Of a stretch of DNA of 64,000 nt, positions 11,502-21,800 are shown piece after piece. Numbering within the stretch: position 1 is the stretch's first letter; every line of letters starts with the position of its first letter. Below the pieces are notes generated by a model. That model worked only from the letters and a program-made list of their open reading frames with translations. It did no database searches and was not told the origin of the DNA. Location: positions 268,468 to 332,467 of the forward strand of contig LSYV01000062.1 in the NCBI GenBank assembly GCA_001584585.1, in the 5' to 3' direction. The position numbers were made by a program, and so were the translations under genes. This stretch comes from Gonium pectorale (lineage: Eukaryota > Chlorophyta > Chlorophyceae > Chlamydomonadales > Volvocaceae).

Positions 11502-14500
11502 ATGGCCTCGGCGGAGACGAGCGCGCTTCCCTGCGTACGGTACGGGACTGGCGGCTCCATGCCAGCCCGCAAGGGACGACGCGATGCCGGGAGGGCACGA
11601 ACTTAGGACCAGCTGCCCTAAACCACAGGTGCCAGGCTCCGGCGAAGCTGCAGTGCCCTAACTGTATCAAGCTGGGCCTCGCCAAGGACAAGAGCGTGTT
11701 TTGTAGCCAGGACTGCTTCAAGGTGCGACAGCGAGAGGGGAAGGGTGGCGTTGCTAAAAGGGCACAGTGGAGTGTGCCGTGAGTAGAGATCAAGGGCAGG
11801 CAAGGCAGCGCCAGGAGCTGCATCTCACCTGAGGGCGAAAGTCGCCCACGAGCCGGACGTGTTGTGGCGTCGAGTGACCCAATACATTCAACATGCAACT
11901 TCCAACCGCTGACCGATTTCGTAAACCAATTTTGCAGGCGGCCTGGGCGGAGCACAAGAAGGTGCACTCGCCGCCCGCGGATGCCTGGCTCTACTGCATC
12001 AAGCGGGGCAGGGCGCGCAGCGACGTGATACCGGACTTTGACTGGACGGGTCCGCTGCGGCCCCTCCGGATCAGCCCGCGGAGGGAGGTGCGTGCGCTGC
12101 GCTGTGTGGGTCCCCGCGCGTGCCGGGGGTGGTTGGCTTGGAGGCAGGAGCAAACCGGTAGTCTGGCCAGAGAGGGGCTGGGCCCTGGAGCAGCAGGGCA
12201 TGGCTGATGAGCGCCAGGCGGCAGCAGCTGAACGCACTGCCTGAGTCGCTGGATGGGCCCGCTGCCTGGCGATGGACCGCCCGGCGAGCTGCCCATGAGG
12301 GGCAGCCTCATTAACGCCTCATGGCTCCGGGCCCTGGTGCCAAAGCACGGTCTTGAAGGGCCCTTCCCTGTTGACCCCGGCTTCCGGCCCTCTCCCCAGG
12401 TGCCGGCCCACATCCCCCGCCCAGACTACTATAAGGACGGGATTCCCTACAGCGAGCAGGAGAGCAGACAGCAGCAAATAGGTGGGCGAGGCCAGGGAAA
12501 TGAGGTTTCTTCCGTGGTGCTGGCCGCTGGCGCGTGGGTGGGGACCGGTTCAATTGCGCCTGGGGCTCCAACTGCGTGCGGCAGGCCAGCTGCTGGCGTG
12601 CGTGTCGGGTTGTGGCCGGCAGTGTAAACGGCGGCGGCGCGACGCGGTTCCGCGGCCCCGTGGCATGACGGCGGCTCGGGCCCTGCCGACGGAGTAACCC
12701 GGAGCGCCGCAGCAGCGGCCTTGGCATGGGCGGCAGCTGCGGTCCCTGCCCATCCGAGGGTGCTCGTCGCATTGGGTCGTTGTGGAGTGCCAGTTGCTTC
12801 GGCGTCAGCCAGCCGCTGGCGCGGGGCCGTGGCAAGTGTGAGGCTGCTGGCGCCCTGCCCCTTAGCGCGAGCCGCGTGCTGACGGCCGGCCAGCTGGGCC
12901 CGCAGCTGCCCCTTAGCCCCTCCACAGTCGCCTCCTTATTCGCTGTGCCCTGGCTGGTCAGAACCTGGGGCGGGTCTCTGGGGCACCGCCCCTCCAGCGC
13001 TGTCCAGCGCTGTCCAGTGCCGTCCAGCGCCCAGCGGAGCTTTCCAGTCGCGGAGCAAGAGTCGGCGGTGGGAGTCGTTTGTAGCCGGCGGCACGGGGAG
13101 CCCGCAGCTGATCTCCCCCCGCGCGGGAGGAGGGCGTTGGCCCCGTCCTGGCGCTTTCTCCAGTACCTGGCGCTTTCTCAGTAGTTGGTGGTCGCTGAAA
13201 GGCCGCCCCGGAGGCGCAGGCTCGCTGGCAGGCCAGGGCTTGACGGCGCCCAGGCGTCCTGCGGCAGGTGGCGGCGCGCTCGCTGGCATTCAGCGGAGTA
13301 TCGTAGCCTTGCCCGCCTCAGCCGGCTGCCGGGCGGCCTCTATCCCCTGGGAGTGCCTCCGGCGGCCCTCCGTGGCGCCACAATCCCAGCAGTCGCGACC
13401 CCTGAGCAGTGCGCCGGGCACAAGCACCCGTGTCCTGGGTTGGCTGACCGCGCGGGGTCGCATTCTTCGGGCGGCCCTTCGCCTTGCTTCACACCTGCCG
13501 CATTTCCCACGCCCGGTACTGGGTCGTGAGCGGCCCCCCTATTGCCAGCACCGGCGTCGACGCGTTGCTGCTAATGCTTAGTCTCGCTCCCGCGCACTCC
13601 GCCCGCGCAGTGCCCATCCGCGGCCCTGACGACACGGCCGCCATCCGGGCTGCGTGCCGCATCGGTCGGGAGGTGCTGGACCTGGCGGCTGCCGCAGCCA
13701 AGCCGGGTGGGTGGGTGGGTACCGGTCCTGGGTTGATGGGTTGATGGGAGAAAGGGGCGGCCACGCCGCCTTGGGGCCTGTTGACAGCACACGGCCTGGC
13801 GTTGGCGCTTTCTGGCGCTTGGTCGAGGCCAGGTGCCCCAGATGGGCGGAGGGCAGGGAGCGCCCTCCGATGTACGGCGACCAGCAATTTCGGTCAGGCT
13901 GCAGCGGGCGGATTTCCCAGGGCGGCCCAGGGGGATGGGCAGGTGCACGCCGCACCTTGGGTTGGCCGGGCGGCGGACTGCAGCGGAGGGCTCTGGGATC
14001 TGGGCCCGCATGGTTTGGGCGTGGGCAACTCGGCTCGAAGGCATTGTCTTGGGGCGCACGGAATGGCCGCGCCGGCCGGGGGGCAACGGAGCCGGTATCA
14101 GTGCGGGCGGCGAAACGAGGACATTGGGGCGCGCTTGTTCCCAGCCGCAGGCTGACCGCATGCTGGGCCCAGTGCCGATGGCGGGCACAAGCGTCTTCCC
14201 TAACAGCAAGGGTCCGCGTCACTGAACTTGTTTCACCGGGCTGCTGTTCCGGCCCTGGCCGCAGGTGTGACCACTGACGAGCTGGACCGCATCGTGCACG
14301 AGGCCATGATTGAGCGGGAGGCCTACCCGTCGCCTCTCAACTACTACAACTTCCCCAAATCCGTCTGCACTTCCATCAACGAGGTGGGGCGGGCGGGCGG
14401 GAGGGCGGGCAGAGTAGCGGGCGGGCGGCTGGTCACCGGTGGTGTTGATAGGCGGGACGAAGCTGGCGCAGGCTTCCATGGCCTTTTGACGGCTCCCTCC

Positions 14501-16126
14501 TCGGGCTGAGCTCGGCCCTGGACTACGAGCATCTAGCTTTCGAACGAGCGCCTTTGTTGCAGCTGCAGCTGCAACGCTTTGACGCTGTGCGCTGTGTCCT
14601 GGCTGTGCCCATAGGTGATCTGCCACGGGATACCCGACGCGCGGGAGCTGCAGAATGGAGACATCCTCAACATCGACGTGACCGCCTACTACAAGGGGTG
14701 AGCGCCCTGGGGGCTGCAGGGGGTGCGGGGGCTGCAGGTGTTGGGTTACTCTGTCCGTGGGCAAGCTAGGCGTCAACCATCTAGCATGGAATTATTGACG
14801 GGGGGTGGGTAGGTGGGGGTTGCATGGGGCAGAGAGCGGCGCGACTCGGGCCAGGAGCGAGCGAGGAGGTGATGAGCGGCCAGATGTGGCGGTCTCGCCT
14901 TGGGACCGCAGCTTGCTGTCTAAAAGAATTGGCTCACGCTGCTCGGCGTCCGTCGGGAGTATGCGTATTCAGAGGGATATGTCTCTGTGTGTGATCCCGA
15001 CTTGGCGCCAGCCCTGTACGGGCGGGGCTCGGGAGGGGCATGTTCAAGTTTTCTCCCCCGCTCTGCCGCCGCCACGGGGACTGGACTCTGGAGACCAGCG
15101 TACTCGTCATCGCTGGGTGCGGCGTTCCTGTTTGACCCGTACACTCAACTCTCTTGAGTCCGCACTTCTCCCCACTCCGCGGCTTCGTCATCCCCGATCC
15201 GCAACTGCAGTGCTGCCGGAGACACAATCGCAAGTGCGATCGCACTTGCTGACATTGCTGCGCCTCGCCCCCTGCCCCACCGCTCCCTGCCGCCCCACCG
15301 CAGCTTCCACGGCGACCTGAACGAGACCATCTGCGTGGGCGAGGTGGACGAGGAGGGCAAGAAGCTGATCAAGGTGACGCACGACGCGCTCATGAAGGCC
15401 ATCGCGGCCGTCAAGCCCGGCGTGCGGTACCGCGACATGGGCGACATCATCACCAAGCACGCGGCGGCGCACGGGTGAGGACTGATCTGCGTGGGGAGGG
15501 TGGTTGGGGGAAGGGGCACGGGGTGGGTAGGTGGCTTGTTGTAATGGGCGCAACTATCGCCATTGGCGCGGCAGAGCACTGGCGGGGCGCTGCCTTCCTG
15601 CCTGGGTGGCGGCCCCGGGGACAGTGGGTGGAGCTGAAGGGCGGGTCGCGGGATGTTGACATGGGAACGCGGCGGCACAGGCGGGCCCGGCCTGCCAACT
15701 TAGCAGGCGTGTCTTCCTCGACTTCCCAACTTCCACATGATATCTCGAACCTGCTAACCAACCAACCAACTAATTTACCAACCGCCCGCGCTCCGCTGTC
15801 CTATCCGCAGGTTCCAGGTGGTGAAGTCGTACTGCGGCCACGGCATCGGCGACCTGTTCCACTGCGCGCCCAACGTGCCCCACTACGCGCACAACAAGGC
15901 GGTGGGGATCATGAAGGAGGGCCACGTGTTCACCATCGAGCCCATGATCAACGTCGGCTCCTGGCGCGACCGCACCTGGCCCGATGGCTGGACGGCAGTG
16001 ACCGAGGACGGCAAGCGCTCGGCGCAGTTCGAGCACACGCTGGTGGTGACCAAGGACGGCTGCGAGGTGCTCACCAAGCGGCTAGACAGCTCGCCGCCGC
16101 TGTGGTGGGAGGCGCAGGGCGGGTGA
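11502..16126 (+). CDS. MAP1A: Methionine aminopeptidase 1 (zinc-finger type)
   Basis: This cytosolic enzyme removes the initiator methionine from nascent proteins. Nine exons join in phase: 11502-11539, 11629-11722, 11938-12087, 12400-12481, 13611-13706, 14265-14383, 14615-14697, 15304-15474 and 15811-16126, giving 382 residues, close to the eukaryotic MetAP1 length. The N-terminal zinc finger is split over exons 1-3, with paired cysteines CVRC, CPNC and CSQDC and then the HKKVH histidines. The pita-bread catalytic domain keeps all five metal ligands: Asp in [10 protein letters not shown], Asp in HGDLNET, His in [11 protein letters not shown], Glu in FTIEPMI and Glu in QFEHTL. Substrate-pocket blocks [13 protein letters not shown] and [14 protein letters not shown] are intact. 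The very short first exon was chosen because only its phase completes the CVRC finger. A TGTAA follows at 16365. Confidence 0.95.
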
Positions 16127-16364
16127 GCGGGGGTCGCGAGGTTGCAGAGCACTGGACTAGGAAAGCCTGAAGCGCGTGAACGAGCAGGGGAGGGTGGCTC
16201 ACGAGTGGCACGATTATGGCTGGTAGCAGGGTTGCAGGAGATGTGAAGGTGGTATTGGGGGCATTTGCTGGGCGAGGGGGAGAGCATGGGCGGACCCCTG
16301 GCCGACATGCGAGGAGGGAGGTTGGGACCATATGGCAGCGGGAAGAGTCCCCAGTGTCACGATG

Positions 16365-16369
16365 TGTAA
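16365..16369 (+). terminator. TGTAA polyadenylation signal, MetAP1
   Basis: TGTAA lies 239 nt after the MetAP1 stop. Confidence 0.65.
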
Positions 16370-18048
16370 AACGGCGCGGAGCAGGCGTCTGCCTTCCGAA
16401 GACGGTGTCAGGCGCGGTCCGTTGTGGGCGACGCCGGAGGCACTGGACGGGTAGGCACGGGATGGCAAGGCCGGCCGGGCCGGGCGTCGCATTATTTTGC
16501 AATCACCCAGGCGGCGTGTACCTTCGTGCTCTGCCAGCTTGCTGGCGGGCGCCAGGCAACTGGTGGACTGAGAGCATGCGGACGCGTCCCGCGAGCAGGC
16601 TGACGAGTACCGTAGACTTGAAAACAGGCACGCAAATGCCGATGCCAGCGGTCCGGCCCGGCAGGCGGGCAGGATGGCGTATGTGTCTGGCGCTGAGAAC
16701 CCGCGCTGCTACGTGCTCAAATCACCCCGTGTATAGGCGGAGGCCCGCTGGCAGGGCTCCGGCTTGTCATGAGGGTTGCGAATTTCCTGTTTCGGCTGGT
16801 TACGGGGCCAGGGGAATCCGGCATCGTTTGACACCCTCTGGCGAGGGCCGAATGAAGCGGCCTTTGGCGCCGATGCTTCTTCGCATGGGCTCTGCTTAAT
16901 ATCCCGCCAGCAATGGGGTGTTGTTGGAGCCTGGTACGCTAGGGGTGAATATGCGGTACAAGCCGCGCATGACTTGCAGTGAGACGGGAGGGCTCGCCGC
17001 AGCGCTCTGTGCGGCTACCGTATTTCGTGACTCTCGGTGCAGGCCTGCGGGTCCTCTGGTCTTCCCGGTCCTGCCGATTCAATACCGGCACATTGAAATA
17101 ATGCCGTTGGTTAAGCAGCGGCTTCACAGTAACGAGACAAGCGGATGTGTGCATGGGGTCATTCTCTCCTGTGCGCGTAATGCTCCTGTGGTTACGTCTG
17201 ATGACGTGTGGTGGCTGGGGTGGTGCCCAGGCTGCAATTGACCAAGATGGACATCAAATTATTGGGCGATGGAGTGTGAGCCAGAACGAGAAATCTGCAG
17301 GGAGCTGAGGGAGCGTCCTCTTAGGCGGCGCCCAACCGTGCCCAACGGACGTACATGGCCCCATGCTGGGCCTGAGCCCTTCAGGCGTAAGGCTTGTCCT
17401 TTATTGTCCTTTCGCCGTTTTCCACGAGCAGCTGGCACGTGCAACGTTGAAACATACTGGAAACATGACTGGAAAACACATCGTTGATGCCAGGCGCGCG
17501 TCACACGGAGCTTGAACACCAAGTCGGCCCATCCTAGCCCGTCAAGGACTGGCGACAGCATCTGCGCAAGCTGCGCACCACCCTTGTCTGCAGCACCCCA
17601 CCACGAGTCAAGTGGCAAAGCCTTCAGCTGCCCACCTCGGCGTTGCCCTTCTCGCCCGCCATGCCCTGTACTCGGCGCCCTGCTGGAAACATCATGCCCT
17701 CGGGTGTGTATGTCCGTAGAGGCTGCCTTCCCCGTTTCTGGTTCTCGTTTTTACGAGTCGACAGTAAACGCGGAAAGGGCGTGCGGCGCAGGGCCCGGAT
17801 ATGCGCATGCCGTCGAGCCTTTGCTCACGGGCATTCTGTACGGTGCATTGCCCTGCGGAGAGCACCGCCGCCGTGCCGTTCGGGGGGCACTTAGGGCACG
17901 CGCCGAAACCGTATGTACGGATGTACGGGAGAGCCTGCTACCTCTTCGCGATGCAGTTCATTTGTAGTGTTGCATGTGTGAATACATAGCTTGCTGATTC
18001 GTAAGTAATGTTCCCAAACCACGATACAAAAGCTGCTCAGCCCCTCAA
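16370..18048. other. Gene-poor stretch before the nucleotidyltransferase
   Basis: No exon here could be tied to a neighbouring gene. A minus-strand frame at 17259-17618 reads somewhat protein-like but has no family signal. The stretch contains one copy of a dispersed repeat (17651-17750) that recurs at 63751. It may also hold the promoter, and possibly untraced 5' exons, of the nucleotidyltransferase gene. Confidence 0.5.
17651..17757 (+). repeat. Dispersed repeat, copy A
   Basis: About 100 bp here match 63751-63846 in the same orientation. The match begins CTCGCCCGCCATGCCCTGTA and runs to the GTTTCTGGTTCTC segment. By eye identity is high, with a 6-nt length difference and a few substitutions. 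The match fades at both ends, as expected for fragments of an old mobile element. Confidence 0.85.
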
Positions 18049-18767
18049 ATGCTATGTGCTGTAAGCAGCAACCTCTCTGTCTTCGTTCGGGGGCTCGTGC
18101 CCAGGACGAGTGTCGGGGTGCTGACAGAGTGCTCCTCAATAGTGCGCCGAACACAAGCTGGAATTGCAGGCCTGCATGATGCGCTTGAGGCAGTGGCTGA
18201 GGTGGGCCAGCGTCGCAACCGAGTCACCGATGGGTTAGTGCCGATGGCGGGTGTGCAAGAGCGACTGTTACCTCCGCCGCCTACAGGCGTGCGCGCCCAC
18301 GGCCGATGACTGCATCAAGCGGGAGCAGCTTATAGAACAGGTGGAGCAGTCCCTGTCGCGCCTTGAGGGCGTCCAGGACCTGGTAAGGAGCCCATGCCAG
18401 CGAACCGCTCGGGCACATCGCTATGGGCAGCCGCACCGGCAGCGGCGCAGATGCCCACGATCCCAACAACACGCTCCCACATTCCCCTGTGTATGCCCTC
18501 CTCCCCAGCGCATCGTGCCCTTCGGCAGCTTCGTATCTGGGTTCTACAACGCCTCTAGCGACCTCGGTATGGCGGGTGCTGAGCGCGGCTGGTCGCTGGT
18601 TGTCCCCTCCCCTCACCACACCCTATTGCTGACTCTCGAACCCCACCCCTCAGATCTCACCCTCTGCGGAGTGGTACAAAATGCCTTCACAAAGGGCAGG
18701 AGGGCGGGGCGCGGCGGGGAAAGCAGCGGCCCAATGCCAATGGTGGGTGCATGCGCACGCGGCAGAG

Positions 18768-18802
<35 letters not shown>

Positions 18803-21800
18803 GTGCCGTCTGCCCGGCCCGCCGCCCCACCCTTGCGTGCACCTGCTCCCCGCCCTCGTCCTCACTCACTCCCCCGCCGTACCCCCATGCGTGCTCGCTC
18901 CCGTCCGCGCACCGACTCCTGCGCCCGCGCCGCGCGCCCTCCGCCAGCACAACCTGCACGCCAGGGACCACCGGGTGCTGCTCCAGCGGGCGGCGGCACA
19001 GCTGGTATCGGACGGCGTGGCCGCCCAGCGCGACGTCAAGTACCTTCTGTCCGCGCGCATCCCCCTCATCAAGTTTGTCGACCTGCGGAGCGGCATTCCG
19101 GTGGACCTGACGCTGGGGGGTCCGTCCACCCAGGTCAAGGCGTGGAGCGTGTCGCAGGTGGCGTCCATCCACCCCGCCTTTGGGAAGCTGTTCCGCATTG
19201 TGAGTGATAGCCCGCAGGGANNNNNNNNNNNNNNNNNNNNAGCGTGCTGAGNGACGNGGAGGGAGGAGGAGGGACGGGGTAGGGTAGGGTAGGGTGACGT
19301 AGGTAGTGACGAGGCGAGGAGGGGGGGCGGGGGGGAGCGGCGGGGGGTGCAGCGAGTCGCAGAGTGGAGAGGGAGGTACGAGGGGGGAATCCTTTCGACG
19401 AGTATCATGCGTCGGTTGGACGCCGGATCTGGATGCAAGGGCTACCCAAAGCAGGCTGTCATACCAGTAGGGTAGCGGAAAGGGCGGGAGGGGCGAGGCA
19501 TCCGAGGAATCATGTACCTTGCTTGCCCCGTGGCCGCCACCGGGGCCCCCACCTTCGCCCCAAACCCCCGCAGGTCAAGCTGTGGGCCAAGGCGCACTCC
19601 ATCAACGACGGGGCCTCCCACACCTTCAACAGCTGGTGCCTGACGCTGCTGGTAAGGCGTCTCGGAGCGCGGGGCGCCTTCCCGCGAGCCCTGCCGCGCA
19701 GCTTCCACACGGCAGCGGCACGGTAATGCCGCGGGATGTGCCCACGCTCCCGCCCTCACCACCCCCGTTCTGTACTGGCACTCCGCAGTACACAGCAGTG
19801 CGCAAACCCCAGCCCTGGTCCTGGCCCAAGCCCACCCAGCTGTAGCACGCCGTCAAGCGCCCACACACCCTGCGGTCTGCCGCTGCCAGAGCCCCGCCCG
19901 GGTCCTCCTGCTCCGCCCGCGCCGCCCAGGTCATGTTCCACCTGCAGCGCCACACGCGACCGGCGCTGCTGCCGCCGCTGCACGCGCTGTTCCACGATGC
20001 GCCGCCCGAATCCGGCGCTCCGCGGCTGCTGGAGGGCGGGAGGGAGCCGGACGAGGAGGTGTGCGTGCGCCGCCCGGCGGCGGTCCCATGTTTGTTATCT
20101 CACGTACATTGTACCGTGTGCCGTGCACCGTGACGCCCTCCCGTGCGTGCCCTGCGAGCCCGGGTCATCCGTGCACCGTGACGCCCTCCCGTGCGTGCCC
20201 TGCGAGCCCGGGTCATCCGTATCCTGCTCTCGGTGCGAGGCAGTCCGTGCGGCGCAGGATGCGCCTGCCGAGCCAACGGTGCCCGATTCCGCAGTCCGTT
20301 ACCTGGAATAGGTGCCGGGCCAGGACTTGAGTAGAGGGCAAGCGAGGCAGGGGCCATGGTCAAAGGGTCAAAGGCTGTCCACCCTGAGTCGGCTGTTTGG
20401 GTTTGGGCCCTCTTGCATTCTGCTGGCGTTCGCGATTCTCTCGGCGCGGCACGACCTGCCGCACCAGCTTGCCGTGGTTCGATCCTGAATCTCTATTGTA
20501 TCCTCGACCAAACTATGCTTTAGATCTTCCGATGGAGCATCTCGCGCATGCACGCGCGCACACTCTGGCCCCACGGCGCCCCTGGGCCGCCCCGCTCCGC
20601 CCCACAGCACCATCCTGCGCGCCGCCACCCCCCCCCCCGCCAGGGCTTCTCTACTGAGAAAGCCTTCCAACCCTCTACCCCCCGCCGCGCTGCAGGAGCT
20701 GGGCATGTGGATGACGGAGGTGCGGCGGCGCGCCGAGGCGGCGCGCGCCTCCTATGGCGAGCTGCCGGGCCTGCCGCTGCACGAGCTGTTTGGGGAGTTC
20801 GTGGCGAGCGGCGGCCGAATGATGCGCGCGCTGCTGGCCCGCGAGGAGCCCTTCGACAGCAAGTGGGTCGCCGCAGCACCAGCGGCACCGTACGAAAGCG
20901 CCTGCGGGCCTCGACGCGTTGCAAGTGCGGTGGCCGGCTCGGGCTGCCCCAACCGACGCCTCTTCCCATGGCCCCATCCCCACACGCAAGCGCATTTTGC
21001 CGGGGGCCAGTCTGCTCTGCTGCAACCCGTCTGGCGCGAAGCGGCGAACGCTGCGCGGCGCCCATCAACTGCCGGCCCCGTGGGCTAGGCTGGTCCGTGC
21101 GCTGCTGGGCGCCATCGGTCCGCGCCCCCGGCCCAACCCCAGGTTCTCCCTCTCTCCCCCCCAACCCCGCGCGGACATTCCCTTCCCCACTCACTGCGAC
21201 GGCGCCTTCGTGGGTCTCCGTGCGTGCCATAACTTGCGCCGGCTTTTGGGCGGACTGGGAGGGCGGTCTGAGGGGCGTGCGGCCCGGCCCTGGGTGCCTG
21301 CCCTGCCCGCAGGCGCACGGGCATCAGCGTGTTCCACGGGGACTACCGGCAGTGCGCCGGCCGCGGCGGGGCGGTGGTGGCCGTGGAGGACCCTTTCAAC
21401 AGCGTAGACAACACCGCGCGCACCTTCCAGGCGCAGGTACGGCGCGGCGCGGCACAAATCCGCGGGGGCTGGCGGCGGGACCACGCGCGCGTAGCGGCAG
21501 CGGCGTCGAGGAAGCCGCAAGCAGGCAGAGCGCGCCTCCTCCCCCCCGCATTGTCGCACCGTGCCGCCCACCGCGCAGTCGGCCCGACAGTCAGCCACCG
21601 CTGGAAGGGCAGCGCATGACTGGGACGTCTGACGCTGCTTTCCCACCCCGGCCCCGCCCCCGCCCCCATGCCCGCCCGCAGTGCGTTCGCATGAAAAAGC
21701 GCACCGGGACGCCCAACTACGTCCTGTCTGTGTTTGAGCGCACCGCCCAGCGCCTGGGGCTCCCGGCCGGCCCGCCCGCCGCGGCCCAGCCCGGCCCGAC

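Noticed and set aside
16216..16899. 227-codon plus-strand frame after MetAP1
   Set aside because: It starts inside the MetAP1 3' untranslated region and crosses its TGTAA. Composition is Arg/Gly-biased and no family is recognised.
17259..17618. Minus-strand frame with a fairly protein-like N-terminus (MPLDSWWGAADKGGAQLAQM)
   Set aside because: It is somewhat suggestive, but has no matching exons, no family and no consistent donor. Left unannotated.
19275..19296. Interstitial telomere
   Set aside because: The unit is GGGTA, not the algal TTTTAGGG, and only about four copies are present. Treated as a simple repeat.
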